This document shows, piece after piece, positions 34,563 to 43,623 of a stretch of 64,000 nt of DNA (position 1 is its first letter; each line of letters starts with the position of its first letter). The notes beneath the pieces are model-generated. The model made no database searches and was not told the origin of the DNA. It was given only the letters and a program-made list of their open reading frames with translations. The DNA lies in the NCBI RefSeq assembly GCF_000060345.1, contig NC_008571.1, positions 806,001 through 870,000 of the forward strand, written 5' to 3'. The DNA comes from Christiangramia forsetii KT0803. GTDB taxonomy: Bacteria; Bacteroidota; Bacteroidia; Flavobacteriales; Flavobacteriaceae. The translations under genes were made by a program, and so were the position numbers.

Positions 34563-36188
34563 ATGAACAAACATTTTCCTGTATACATAAATTATTTATT
34601 GGTAATCTTTCTTTTTTTATCCTGTAAAATAGGTCCGAATCCTGAGCAGGAACTGGAGAAAATTGAAAGTAAAGTTGATATACTCCCTCCGGGAGAATTA
34701 TACGGAGACTTGTTTTATGACGTACAAACGAATACGATCTTTAGTGATAGTAAAACCTTTGTTGATGCAAAGCCTCAATACAATGTGGGTCTTATAAGGC
34801 AGCGATATAATATGCTGGAGGATACAACAAAAGAAGGAATTTCAGATTTTGTGAAGCAGCATTTTGAATTACCGGGGAGTGATTTTGAATTAGAAATAGA
34901 TTCTTCCTCAATTAAATCTCACATCAGTAAATTATGGAATGTCTTGAAAAGGCCTTCAGATGAAAGAAAGTCGGGAACTCTTATACCTTTACCTAAGCCA
35001 TATATAGTTCCCGGTGGTCGCTTCAGAGAAATTTATTACTGGGATAGTTATTTTACGATGCTGGGATTACAGGAAGATAGGGAAGTTGAAACCATTCAGA
35101 ATATGGTTGACAACTTCGCTTTCTTGATCAATGAATATGGTTTTATACCAAACGGTAACAGAACTTATTATTTGGGAAGATCTCAACCTCCATTTTTCGC
35201 GATGATGGTTAAAGTACTTTCTGAAATTAGGGGAGAGCAAGTGCTTGCAAAATACCTTCCGGAACTTGAACGAGAGTATAATTTCTGGATGGACGGCAGT
35301 GAAACTTTCCAGAACAATAACGCGGTCCGGAGAGTTGTTAAAATGAAAGACGGTGAAATCTTAAACCGCTACTGGGATGATAATGCTACCCCGAGGCCTG
35401 AGAGTTATCGCGAAGATGTAAAAACTGCTGAAGATGCCATAGCTGAAAATCCAGCCCTTACAAAAGAAGAAGTGTATAGGAATTTAAGAGCAGGTGCTGA
35501 ATCTGGATGGGATTTCTCTAGTAGATGGCTTCATAAAAATGAAAATGGACAATATGATCTATCAACTATTCATACAACAGACATCGTTCCTGTAGATCTT
35601 AATTCTTTACTGTATAATCTTGAAATGACGATTTCTGAAGCTGCCAGAATTTCCGGCAATCAGGAAAAATCAAAAGCATTTAGCTTAAAAGCAGAAAATA
35701 GAAAACAGGCAATCCTTAAATATAATTGGGATTCAGAGGCAGGTTTTTTTAAAGATTATAATTTCAAAAATGAAAAAGTTACAGGACAATATTCTCTTGC
35801 GGGCGTCTATCCGTTATTTTTTGAAATTGCAACAAAAAAACAAGCTGAAAGTGTTGCCAACAAGATCGAAAAAACTTTTTTAAAACCAGGTGGGCTGGTC
35901 ACCACTCCTTATAATACTGGTGAACAATGGGATGCTCCAAATGGATGGCCCCCTCTGCAATGGTTAAGTATTAAAGGATTGAAAAATTATAATCAAAACC
36001 AACTTGCAATGGAGATTAGATCAAGATGGTTGAAGTTAAATAAGGATGTTTATAACCGCACATTTAAAATGCTTGAAAAGTATAATGTGGAAGATTTAAC
36101 TAAAGAGAGTGGAGGAGGAGAGTATCCTACCCAGGATGGTTTTGGATGGACCAATGGAGTATATCAAAAGCTATCTTCGGAAAATTGA
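34563..36188 (+). CDS. treA: Trehalase (GH37), lipoprotein
   Basis: 541 residues. An N-terminal signal peptide with lipobox (FLFLSCK, Cys near residue 21) predicts membrane anchoring in the periplasm or at the cell surface. Both trehalase signatures are present: PGGRFREIYYWDSYF near residue 150 and QWDAPNGWPPLQW near 460, with the catalytic acid Asp in the AGAESGWDFSSRW segment. It hydrolyses trehalose to two glucose. The DUF1622 gene starts 2 nt after its stop. A surface trehalase suits a marine polysaccharide degrader. Confidence 0.93.
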   Translation: MNKHFPVYINYLLVIFLFLSCKIGPNPEQELEKIESKVDILPPGELYGDLFYDVQTNTIFSDSKTFVDAKPQYNVGLIRQRYNMLEDTTKEGISDFVKQHFELPGSDFELEIDSSSIKSHISKLWNVLKRPSDERKSGTLIPLPKPYIVPGGRFREIYYWDSYFTMLGLQEDREVETIQNMVDNFAFLINEYGFIPNGNRTYYLGRSQPPFFAMMVKVLSEIRGEQVLAKYLPELEREYNFWMDGSETFQNNNAVRRVVKMKDGEILNRYWDDNATPRPESYREDVKTAEDAIAENPALTKEEVYRNLRAGAESGWDFSSRWLHKNENGQYDLSTIHTTDIVPVDLNSLLYNLEMTISEAARISGNQEKSKAFSLKAENRKQAILKYNWDSEAGFFKDYNFKNEKVTGQYSLAGVYPLFFEIATKKQAESVANKIEKTFLKPGGLVTTPYNTGEQWDAPNGWPPLQWLSIKGLKNYNQNQLAMEIRSRWLKLNKDVYNRTFKMLEKYNVEDLTKESGGGEYPTQDGFGWTNGVYQKLSSEN

Positions 36189-36190
36189 AC

Positions 36191-36559
36191 ATGGAAAATA
36201 TTAAGTTTTATATTGAGTATGTCGCCCGGATCATCGAAGTAGGTGGTGTACTTACCATATTGGTCGGGACATTATTGGCACTGGGAAAATTTCTTTTTGC
36301 ACAACAGAAAGCCAAAAAAAGATCTTATAAACTGTTGCGTCAGGAATTAGGGAAAGGAATTTTATTAGGCCTGGAGATCCTTGTTGCGGCAGATATTATA
36401 GCAACAGTGGTCACAGAACCAACAATGGACAAAGTTCTTACCCTTGGGGTCATTGTATTAATAAGGACTTTTTTAAGCTTATCTATAGAATTGGAAATAG
36501 AAGGAAAGTTTCCCTGGCAACGAGAACCATCAGACAAACATCTTGATCAGGACTTATAA
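36191..36559 (+). CDS. DUF1622 family membrane protein
   Basis: 122 residues with three hydrophobic segments (GGVLTILVGTLLALG, ILLGLEILVAADIIATVV, LTLGVIVLIRTFLSLSIELEIEG). The ATG at 36191, 2 nt after the trehalase stop, is preferred; an earlier in-frame ATG at 36146 would overlap trehalase by 43 nt and add a non-conserved stretch. The family has no assigned function. It may be cotranscribed with trehalase, and its end lies 4 nt from the converging hutG gene. Confidence 0.8.
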   Translation: MENIKFYIEYVARIIEVGGVLTILVGTLLALGKFLFAQQKAKKRSYKLLRQELGKGILLGLEILVAADIIATVVTEPTMDKVLTLGVIVLIRTFLSLSIELEIEGKFPWQREPSDKHLDQDL

Positions 36560-36563
36560 TTAA

Positions 36564-37556
36564 TTAGTTTAAAAAGTCTGAAACAAAATAGGCCAGTGCT
36601 TTCCCTACCTGAGTATCGTTTTGTTCATTCGGAGAAGCTTCACAAATATGGAAATAGCAGCAATTCTCATTTTCAGAAGAAATCTTTATAAAGCTCCTAA
36701 TGTTATTTACTGAAAAACCTACAGGTGATTTAGCACTACTCGGAAAATCTGAAATTGAATCACAGTCGAGTTCCAGCCCGAATTTGGACTGACCTATGCT
36801 TTCCAGGCTTTGCTGAAATTTATTATTCACTTCCTGCGGATTTTTTAGAATATCTTCAGCAATGTGATATTGGAAATTTTCAGAAGCATTCATTTCTTCG
36901 AAAATATATTCAGGAGTATAATTTTTATGTAATCCGAAGACCGTATATTTTCGTAAATACTGTCCCTCTATGGCGTAGCTAAACCCATTCCCGCTATGTC
37001 TATGTTCCAGTTGCCGAAGATCTGTATGCGCATCGATATTCACTACATTAATTGGGTCATTCAACGCCTTAGAAGAACCTTTTATATTTCCGTAGGCATT
37101 GTTGTGTCCACCCCCAATAACGATGGGAATTTTATTTGTAGAAATGATCTTTTCAATAATATTGGCTAGTAATTGATCAATTTGTTTTACCAGATCGCCT
37201 AGTTTAGGGTAATAATTAGGATCTGCCTTATCAATATTTGAGGCTTTAGCCATTAGGTCTTCACAATTCAATTCACCGAGAAGAATTAAATTTTCGGGAT
37301 TATTAAATTTATTTACCTGAATATTGACCAAAGCTTTTAAAGCCGCATTCCATGCCCTGGAGGTTCCTGAATTTCCGTAATTGGCTCGAACGCCAATATC
37401 CTCCTGAATACCCAATAAAACATAATTGGCTGAACTTTTGTCAAGCTCATCAATACTCTTTACGAATTTCAGATTTTCACCAAACTTCACCTCTCCATGT
37501 CTTGTAGAGATCAATTTCTCGATATCCGCAGGTTTATAAATTTTTAATCCGTTCAT
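36564..37556 (-). CDS. hutG: Formimidoylglutamase (arginase family)
   Basis: 330 residues of the ureohydrolase fold. The manganese motifs are present: GGGHNNAYG near residue 138, NIDAHTDLR near 172 and LDCDSISD near 265. Its place 1 nt downstream of hutI identifies it as HutG rather than arginase or agmatinase; it converts N-formimidoyl-L-glutamate to glutamate and formamide. hutH and hutU are not in this window. Confidence 0.88.
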   Translation of the reverse strand: MNGLKIYKPADIEKLISTRHGEVKFGENLKFVKSIDELDKSSANYVLLGIQEDIGVRANYGNSGTSRAWNAALKALVNIQVNKFNNPENLILLGELNCEDLMAKASNIDKADPNYYPKLGDLVKQIDQLLANIIEKIISTNKIPIVIGGGHNNAYGNIKGSSKALNDPINVVNIDAHTDLRQLEHRHSGNGFSYAIEGQYLRKYTVFGLHKNYTPEYIFEEMNASENFQYHIAEDILKNPQEVNNKFQQSLESIGQSKFGLELDCDSISDFPSSAKSPVGFSVNNIRSFIKISSENENCCYFHICEASPNEQNDTQVGKALAYFVSDFLN

Positions 37557-37557
37557 A

Positions 37558-38793
37558 TTATATCAGTTTTCCATTAATATAAACAGAATCAATAGAGTTG
37601 GTGCCAAAGGCGTATGGCAGAAAAGTAAAGGATGGGATTTCCTTAGTAATCATGAAATTAGCCATTTTTCCTTTAGTAATGCTACCATGGGTTTCGCTTA
37701 AGTCCATGGCATAAGCTCCATTAATAGTGGCAGCATTGATGGCTTCTTCCGGAGTCATTTTCATTTTTATACAAGCCAGGGAAACCACAAGGTTCATATT
37801 TCCGCTGGGTGTACTTCCCGGGTTAAAATCTGTTGCTAGTGCCAATGGAAGTTCAGCATCTAATATTTTTCTGGCGGGTGTATAGGGAATACTCAGAAAT
37901 AGAGAACAGGAGGGAAGTGCTACTGGCATTGTTCTGGTACCTTTTAGAACTTCTATATCCTCATCATTCATCACCTCTAAATGATCTACACTTAGCGCTT
38001 CATGCTCAACGCCGACTTTTACACCTCCAATGGAATTAAACTGATTTACATGAATTTTAGGTTTTAAGCCATGTTCCTTTGCAGCAGAAAGCAATCTGTG
38101 AGTATCTTTTATACTGAAATAACCTTTTTCACAAAAGATATCTATGTATTCAGCAAGACCTTCTTTTGCAACTTTTGGAAGGATCTCATTAATTACAAGA
38201 TCCATATAGGCATCAGGGTCGTTCTTATATTCTTTCGGAATTGCATGAGCTCCTAAAAATGTAGATTTTACAGGTAAATCATAATTCTCGCGGAGCTTCT
38301 TAATTACCCGAAGCATTTTTAATTCTGCTTTTTCGGTAAGTCCGTAACCAGATTTTATCTCTACCGCTCCGGTTCCCAGTTTCATGACTTCTTTCAGCCT
38401 TTTTGCTGATTGTTCATAGACCTCCTCTTCAGATGTATCCTGAAGGGTTTTTACACTATTCAGAATTCCGCCACCACGATTTGCGATCTCTTCATAACTC
38501 AATCCATTGATTCTGTCAGCAAACTCCTGTTCCCGGTTTCCGGCATAAACAATATGCGTATGAGAATCACACCAGGTTGGTAGTACGATCTTTCCGGTAG
38601 CATCTATGGTTTGATCAGCGGTTATTTTAGGCATGTTTTTCATAGTGCCAAAATCAGCAATCTTATCATTTTCAATAAGCAACCAGGCATTTTTTATCGT
38701 GGGAAGTTCTTTCATTTCACTTCCTGAAACTTTAAGGATATTTTGTTCCCTAACCTGAAGTAATTCTTTGATATTGGTTACTAATAGAGTCAT
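37558..38793 (-). CDS. hutI: Imidazolonepropionase
   Basis: The ATG at 38793 (MTLLVTNIKELLQV) is chosen over one at 38820, since the extra nine residues are unlike the family and the promoter lies just upstream. 411 residues, amidohydrolase superfamily: metal-binding HTHIVYAG near 78, KSGYGLT, HVNQFNSIGG near 240, and DFNPGSTPSGNM near 320. It opens the ring of imidazolone propionate in histidine breakdown. hutG follows after 1 nt, so the two are cotranscribed. Confidence 0.92.
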   Translation of the reverse strand: MTLLVTNIKELLQVREQNILKVSGSEMKELPTIKNAWLLIENDKIADFGTMKNMPKITADQTIDATGKIVLPTWCDSHTHIVYAGNREQEFADRINGLSYEEIANRGGGILNSVKTLQDTSEEEVYEQSAKRLKEVMKLGTGAVEIKSGYGLTEKAELKMLRVIKKLRENYDLPVKSTFLGAHAIPKEYKNDPDAYMDLVINEILPKVAKEGLAEYIDIFCEKGYFSIKDTHRLLSAAKEHGLKPKIHVNQFNSIGGVKVGVEHEALSVDHLEVMNDEDIEVLKGTRTMPVALPSCSLFLSIPYTPARKILDAELPLALATDFNPGSTPSGNMNLVVSLACIKMKMTPEEAINAATINGAYAMDLSETHGSITKGKMANFMITKEIPSFTFLPYAFGTNSIDSVYINGKLI

Positions 38794-38829
38794 ATATTTT
38801 CTGGATTGATCGTTCAACAAATGCTAAAA

Positions 38830-38857
38830 CAAAGATATAAACTCAGTTTAGAAAAAT
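38830..38857 (-). promoter_or_regulatory. Promoter of the hutIG unit
   Basis: On the minus strand TATCTTTG (perfect TAnnTTTG) at 38830-38837, with a T-rich -33 region (TTTTTC) about 15-20 bp upstream. It lies 37 bp before the hutI start at 38793. Confidence 0.55.
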
Positions 38858-38883
38858 GTGTTCTTAATATATCTTTAAATAAA

Positions 38884-38918
38884 AAGCCACTTATCTTTTA
38901 ATTAGAGATAAGTGGCTT
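38884..38918 (-). terminator. Intrinsic terminator after the PH-domain gene
   Basis: aagccacttatct (38884-38896) is the exact complement of agataagtggctt (38906-38918), with T residues following on the minus strand. It separates the adh-PH pair from the hut genes. Confidence 0.85.
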
Positions 38919-38966
38919 CAAGAATTTATTGAGATGCTGAAACAAGTTCAGTATAACTTTTATTAA

Positions 38967-39344
38967 CTAGAGTGTGAACTCCGCTAATAACTTCTGAACT
39001 TCATAAATATCTACTTTCTTATTAAAACGCTTGGAAATAGAGGGTGTTTGCTCCCCAGAGATCCAGATTTTCAATTCAGCATCTAAATCAAAACTTCCTG
39101 CAGTTTCTACACTAAACCTGGTGATACTTTTATATAAAACAGAAAAGTATTCGATTTTACTTCCGGTAAGTCCCTGAACATCTACCAGAATAAGACGTTT
39201 ATTCGTGAAAATAAAAGTATCACGAATAATCTTGAATCCTGCTTCAATCTCTTCAGAAGGAATCAGCAATTTTCCATATTTCTCCTGGAGTTTATCCTTT
39301 TCTATTGCTCCTGCGTTTCCTAATAAAGAAGAAAGAATACTCAT
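38967..39344 (-). CDS. PH domain-containing protein (bPH family)
   Basis: 125 residues, a single bacterial pleckstrin-homology-like domain: GFKIIRDTFIFTNKRLILVDVQG followed by SKIEYFSVLYKSITRFSVETAG and the closing helix. Soluble; function unknown, often an oligomerising scaffold. It starts 1 nt after the alcohol dehydrogenase stop and likely shares its message. Confidence 0.85.
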   Translation of the reverse strand: MSILSSLLGNAGAIEKDKLQEKYGKLLIPSEEIEAGFKIIRDTFIFTNKRLILVDVQGLTGSKIEYFSVLYKSITRFSVETAGSFDLDAELKIWISGEQTPSISKRFNKKVDIYEVQKLLAEFTL

Positions 39345-39345
39345 A

Positions 39346-40392
39346 TTAGTTCTTTATAGATTTCATGTCGATTACAAACCTGTACTTTACGTCAGACTTT
39401 ACCACTCTGTCAAAAGCATCATTGATATTCTGAATATCGATCATTTCAATATCAGATACGATATCATGTTCTCCACAGAAATCAAGCATTTCCTGAGTTT
39501 CCTTGATTCCTCCAATCAATGAACCGGCAAGTCTTTTTCTCCCCATGATCAATCCGCCACCATGAATATCAACTTCATCAATAGCTCCTACAAGGGTCAT
39601 TGTCGCATCACGTTTTAGTAAACCAACATATGGATTTGTATCATGACCAACAGGAACAGTATTCAGAATAAAGTCGAAAGTTCCCTGATGCTTTTTCATA
39701 TCATCATCGTTCTTGGAAATAAGAACTTCGTCTGCACCCAATTTTTTAGCATCTTCAGCTTTTCCTGGAGATGTGGTAATCATTACTACATGAGCTCCAA
39801 GGGCACTGGCAAACTTCACTCCCATATGGCCAAGACCTCCAAGACCTACAACACCCACTTTATCTCCTTTTTTTACATTCCATTGTCTTAATGGTGACCA
39901 GGTAGTAATACCAGCACAAAGTAATGGAGCAACGGCTTTGGTATCCAGGTTTTCCGGAACCTTTAAGACAAATTTCTCTTTAACTACAATTAATTCAGAA
40001 TAACCTCCAAAAGTATGACCTCCCAGATGTTTATCTTTACTATTGTAAGTAGCCGTCATTCCGTTCTCACAATATTGCTCCAGATCATCTTTACAGGATT
40101 GGCATTCCTGGCAGGAATCTACCATACAACCAACACCAACAAGATCTCCTTCTTTATAGTTCTTAACGTCTTTTCCAACTTCGGTAACACGGCCTATAAT
40201 TTCATGTCCCGGTACTACAGGATAATTACTATTTCCCCAGTCGTTTCTTACCTGATGGATATCACTATGGCAAACTCCGCAATAATCTATTTCGATCTTT
40301 ACATCGTCGGCTAAAATTTCTCTTCTTTCGATATCAAATGGCTCTAAATTGGCATCATTTGACTTCGCTGCATATGCATTTACATTCTTCAT
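39346..40392 (-). CDS. Zinc-dependent alcohol dehydrogenase (CAD/YahK-like)
   Basis: 348 residues, medium-chain dehydrogenase. Catalytic zinc: CGVCHSDIH and GHEIIGRV; structural zinc: the four Cys in CQECQSCKDDLEQYC; cofactor loop GLGGLGHMGVK near residue 180. The sequence is closest to the NADPH-preferring YahK/cinnamyl alcohol dehydrogenase branch, which reduces many aldehydes. A detoxifying aldehyde reductase is likely. Upstream, a hairpin with accttggc/gctaaggt at 40442-40463 lies in its leader or that of the divergent gene. Confidence 0.9.
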   Translation of the reverse strand: MKNVNAYAAKSNDANLEPFDIERREILADDVKIEIDYCGVCHSDIHQVRNDWGNSNYPVVPGHEIIGRVTEVGKDVKNYKEGDLVGVGCMVDSCQECQSCKDDLEQYCENGMTATYNSKDKHLGGHTFGGYSELIVVKEKFVLKVPENLDTKAVAPLLCAGITTWSPLRQWNVKKGDKVGVVGLGGLGHMGVKFASALGAHVVMITTSPGKAEDAKKLGADEVLISKNDDDMKKHQGTFDFILNTVPVGHDTNPYVGLLKRDATMTLVGAIDEVDIHGGGLIMGRKRLAGSLIGGIKETQEMLDFCGEHDIVSDIEMIDIQNINDAFDRVVKSDVKYRFVIDMKSIKN

Positions 40393-40570
40393 TTGTTCAA
40401 TTTTTTATTTAAATCGAAAGTTACCGAAAATAGAGGCCAATACCTTGGCAGGTGGCTAAGGTTTAACTTTAATTAACGTCTGTCTTAATTCATAGCAACG
40501 CAATTAGGACAGTAGGCGCTTTTAGCAGAATTCTTAGTACATTAGGGCTCAAATTTTTTAAAAATAATTT

Positions 40571-41719
40571 ATGAGTAAGAGCAAAGGGATCAACACGATT
40601 TGTACACATGTTGGAGAATTGGAAGACAAAGAATTTAAAGGAGCGGTTTCTCCATTGTATATGTCCACCTCTTATGCCTTTGAAGATGTAGAGACCAAGC
40701 GATATCCCAGATATTTTAATACCCCTAACCAGGTAGCTTTGGCTAAAAAGATGGCGGCATTAGAACACGGAGAGGCATCATTGATCTTCGGAAGCGGAAT
40801 GGCTGCGGTAAGTACTTCTTTAATGGCTTTTCTAAAGTCTGGAGATCATGTAGTTTTTCAGGATTCGCTTTATGGAGGAACCAGTAATCTGGCAACTGAG
40901 GAATTTGATAAGTTCGGAATAGAATATTCATTTGCAAAAGATGCCAAAGCCAATTCTCTGAAAGCTGAAATTAAGAAAAATACAAAGGTGATCTATATAG
41001 AAACACCATCCAATCCATTGCTCCGGATCACAGATATGGAAGCAGTTGGGAAATTGGCTAAAGAGCATGGACTGGTTAGTATGATAGATAATACGTTTGC
41101 TTCACCCGTGAATCAGAATCCTATAGACTTCGGAATTGATGTGGTAATACACTCGGCAACTAAATATATGGGAGGTCACAGTGATATACTGGCGGGCACT
41201 GTAATTTCTTCTGAAGAAAACATTGAAAGGATCTTTCAAATGGCTAAGAATTTTGGAGGAAGCCTGAGTGATTATACCGTTTGGTTATTGGAGCGAAGTA
41301 TAAAAACGATGGGCATTAGAGTGAAAGCCCAAAATGAAAATGCCATGAAACTCGCAGAATTTTTAAATTCTCATGGCAGTGTTTTAAATGTTTTTTATCC
41401 TGGCTTGAAAGATCATCCAGATCACGAGTTGGCTAAAAAGCAAATGAAAGGATTTGGCGGCATGCTTTCTTTTGAATTAAATGAGAATATCAATGCTTCA
41501 AAATTCATGAAAAGCCTCAATCTTATAAAGCCATCTATGAGCCTTGCCGGGGTTGAAAGTACCATCTTACTGCCTTCGCAAACTTCTCACGGTTTGTTAA
41601 GTGAAGAAGACAGACTAAAACAGGGAATTAAAGATAATTTAATGAGGTTTTCAGTAGGTATTGAAGAGATTGAAGACCTGATTGAAGATCTGTCTCAGGC
41701 AATTGAGAAGACCAAATAG
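40571..41719 (+). CDS. Trans-sulfuration PLP enzyme (cystathionine gamma-synthase/lyase family)
   Basis: 382 residues, Cys/Met metabolism PLP family. PLP lysine Lys198 (HSATKYMGGHSD), FGSGMAAVS near 73-81, YIETPSNPLL near 142 and MIDNTFASP near 171. The family includes cystathionine gamma-synthase, cystathionine gamma-lyase, O-acetylhomoserine sulfhydrylase and methionine gamma-lyase; these cannot be separated by eye. bshB1 follows after 19 nt; as bacillithiol uses cysteine, a role in cysteine supply would fit. Confidence 0.85.
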   Translation: MSKSKGINTICTHVGELEDKEFKGAVSPLYMSTSYAFEDVETKRYPRYFNTPNQVALAKKMAALEHGEASLIFGSGMAAVSTSLMAFLKSGDHVVFQDSLYGGTSNLATEEFDKFGIEYSFAKDAKANSLKAEIKKNTKVIYIETPSNPLLRITDMEAVGKLAKEHGLVSMIDNTFASPVNQNPIDFGIDVVIHSATKYMGGHSDILAGTVISSEENIERIFQMAKNFGGSLSDYTVWLLERSIKTMGIRVKAQNENAMKLAEFLNSHGSVLNVFYPGLKDHPDHELAKKQMKGFGGMLSFELNENINASKFMKSLNLIKPSMSLAGVESTILLPSQTSHGLLSEEDRLKQGIKDNLMRFSVGIEEIEDLIEDLSQAIEKTK

Positions 41720-41738
41720 AAATTAGAATATAGACTTT

Positions 41739-42455
41739 ATGAAATTAGATATACTGGCAGTAGGAGCACATCCCGATGATGTAGAACTAAGCTGTTCAGG
41801 GACTATAGCGAAAGAAGTAGACCGCGGAAAGAAAGTCGGGATACTAGATCTTACCAGAGGCGAACTCGGTACAAGAGGATCGGCAGAGATCAGGGATGAT
41901 GAAGCTAAAGCTGCTGCTGAAATTTTAGGGGTTAAAATGCGCCATAATTTGGAATTTAGCGATGCTTTTTTTGAAAATAATACTGCGCATAAACTCGAGA
42001 TTATAAAAATCATAAGAAAATATAAACCTGAAATCGTTCTTTGTAATGCGGTTGAAGATCGTCACATAGACCACGGAAAAGGAGCTAAGCTGGTTAGTGA
42101 TGCCTGCTTTTTAAGCGGATTGAGAAAGATCGAAACTATTATGAACGGTAATAAACAGACGGCCTGGAGGCCTAAACATGTATTTCACTATATTCAGTGG
42201 AAAAACCTTCAGCCTGATTTTGTAGTAGATATTTCAGGATATTTAGATAAAAAATTAGAATCTGTTTTGGCGTATCGATCACAGTTTTTTGATGAGAACA
42301 GCCAGGAGCCCCAAACCCCCATTTCAAGTAGTAACTTCCTGGATAGCATTACTTACCGCGCGCAGGATATGGGAAGATTAATTAATACAGAACATGCAGA
42401 AGGTTTTAATGTAGAGCGTAATGTTGCAGTAGATTCTATATTTGACCTAATTTAA
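41739..42455 (+). CDS. bshB1: Bacillithiol biosynthesis deacetylase BshB1
   Basis: 238 residues, PIG-L/LmbE deacetylase family. The zinc motif AHPDDVELSCSGT is at 11-23 and the second His ligand lies in DRHIDHGKGAKLV near 108; the sequence pattern fits BshB1, which removes the acetyl group from N-acetylglucosaminyl malate on the way to bacillithiol. This suggests the organism uses bacillithiol as a low-molecular-weight thiol, as many Bacteroidota do. bshA and bshC are not in the window. Likely cotranscribed with the PLP enzyme. Confidence 0.88.
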   Translation: MKLDILAVGAHPDDVELSCSGTIAKEVDRGKKVGILDLTRGELGTRGSAEIRDDEAKAAAEILGVKMRHNLEFSDAFFENNTAHKLEIIKIIRKYKPEIVLCNAVEDRHIDHGKGAKLVSDACFLSGLRKIETIMNGNKQTAWRPKHVFHYIQWKNLQPDFVVDISGYLDKKLESVLAYRSQFFDENSQEPQTPISSSNFLDSITYRAQDMGRLINTEHAEGFNVERNVAVDSIFDLI

Positions 42456-42468
42456 TTGAAATTTTTTC

Positions 42469-42499
42469 TTTGCGAAATTGTACAAATAACTTACATTTG
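42469..42499 (+). promoter_or_regulatory. Promoter of tRNA-His
   Basis: TTTG at 42469-42472 and TACATTTG at 42492-42499 with a 19-bp spacer: a perfect Bacteroidota promoter. Transcription would start about 10 bp before the tRNA. Confidence 0.8.
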
Positions 42500-42515
42500 C
42501 AACCGCTAATCAAAT

Positions 42516-42590
42516 GGTGGTTGTAGCTCAGCTGGTTAGAGTGCCTGATTGTGGTTCAGGAGGTCGCCGGTTCGAACCCGGTCTTCCACC
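42516..42590 (+). tRNA. tRNA-His (anticodon GTG)
   Basis: Cloverleaf: G-1 at 42516, acceptor GTGGTTG (42517-42523), D arm gctc...gagt, anticodon arm cctga-ttGTGgt-tcagg, T arm gccgg-ttcgaac-ccggt, acceptor 3' side cttccac and discriminator C at 42590. The encoded G-1 and C73 are identity elements of tRNA-His. CCA is not encoded. Positions 5:68 and 6:67 of the acceptor are both T.T, so two adjacent U.U mismatches are predicted. Followed by a terminator. Confidence 0.95.
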
Positions 42591-42598
42591 CTTAAGCA

Positions 42599-42628
42599 AA
42601 GCTTCTCAGAAATGGGAAGCTTTTTTTG
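42599..42628 (+). terminator. Intrinsic terminator of tRNA-His
   Basis: aagcttc pairs with ggaagctt around 42599-42622, followed by seven T residues. Confidence 0.85.
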
Positions 42629-42667
42629 TGTAATAAATTCAAATTCCCACTTTCGAAATCCTATGTT

Positions 42668-42820
42668 TGTATATCCGGTTATGATGCAATGGTTGTTTCG
42701 TCACCCTGAATTTATTTCAGGGTCTCAAGTTCCCTTATTATAGATTCTTAGTTTTATGAGATTCTGAAACAAGTTCAGAATGACGCTATTTATAATTTTA
42801 TGATACTTTGCGGATATACA
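42668..42820. repeat. Dispersed palindromic repeat, copy 2
   Basis: 153 bp with exact 10-bp terminal inverted repeats (TGTATATCCG ... CGGATATACA). Inside, the arms CACCCTGAATTTATTTCAGG and TTCTGAAACAAGTTCAGAAT with GTCTCA/TGAGA at their inner edges are imperfect complements of each other. It matches copy 1 at 3450-3612 over its length. It separates tRNA-His from mazG. Confidence 0.8.
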
Positions 42821-42849
42821 ATCCTATTTTTACCAAAATTATATTCAGC

Positions 42850-43623
42850 ATGAATTCACGTAAAGATCAACTAAAAGCATTTGATAGATTATTGACTATA
42901 ATGGATGAGCTCAGGGAGCAATGTCCCTGGGATAGAAAACAAACCATGGAGTCTTTGAGGCATCTTACCATTGAAGAGACCTACGAACTCGGTGATGCGA
43001 TTCTGGATAAGGATATGGAAGAGATCAAGAAGGAATTAGGAGATGTACTTTTACACTTGGTATTTTATTCCAAAATAGGAAGTGAGACGAATGATTTTGA
43101 TATTGCAGATGTAGCTAACTCAATTTGTGATAAGTTGATCGATAGGCATCCACATATTTACGGAGATGTTGAGGTGGCTAATGAAGAAGACGTAAAGCGC
43201 AATTGGGAAAATCTTAAGCTAAAAGAAGGAAAAAAGAGTGTTTTGGAAGGTGTACCCAGATCTTTGCCTTCAATCGTTAAAGCTAACCGAATTCAGGATA
43301 AAGTTGCAGGAGTTGGTTTTGATTGGGAAGAACCACAACAAGTATTTGAAAAACTTCAGGAAGAACTGGAGGAGCTTCAACATGAAGTAAATGAAGATAA
43401 TCAAGACGAAATAGAAGCTGAATTTGGCGATGTGCTCTTCTCAATGGTGAATTATGCCAGATTTTTGAAAGTAAACCCTGAGAATGCTCTGGAACGAACT
43501 AATAAAAAATTCATCAAGCGGTTTCAATACCTGGAAGAAAAAGCAAAAGAAAACAACAAAGCTTTGAAGGATATGACCCTGGCAGAAATGGATATTTTCT
43601 GGAACGAGGCTAAAAAGAAATGA
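42850..43623 (+). CDS. mazG: Nucleoside triphosphate pyrophosphohydrolase MazG
   Basis: 257 residues from the ATG at 42850 (MNSRKDQLKAFDRLL). A start at 42808 would lie within the end of the dispersed repeat and is rejected. Two MazG domains: the first with CPWDRKQTMESLRHLTIEETYELGDAI split across residues 22-48 and ELGDVLLHLVFYS, the second with EELEELQHEV and EAEFGDVLFSMVNY. The E..E...D motifs bind magnesium. It hydrolyses NTPs to NMP and pyrophosphate and can clear damaged nucleotides or limit (p)ppGpp effects. It ends with no spacer against the converging methyltransferase gene. Confidence 0.93.
   Translation: MNSRKDQLKAFDRLLTIMDELREQCPWDRKQTMESLRHLTIEETYELGDAILDKDMEEIKKELGDVLLHLVFYSKIGSETNDFDIADVANSICDKLIDRHPHIYGDVEVANEEDVKRNWENLKLKEGKKSVLEGVPRSLPSIVKANRIQDKVAGVGFDWEEPQQVFEKLQEELEELQHEVNEDNQDEIEAEFGDVLFSMVNYARFLKVNPENALERTNKKFIKRFQYLEEKAKENNKALKDMTLAEMDIFWNEAKKK

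Noticed and set aside
40440-40570. Possible SAM riboswitch upstream of the trans-sulfuration enzyme
   Set aside because: Only a single short hairpin (40442-40463) is present; none of the conserved SAM-I or SAM-II core sequences were seen.
42808-42849. Upstream start for mazG
   Set aside because: It falls in the end of the dispersed repeat and the added residues are unlike MazG; the ATG at 42850 fits better.
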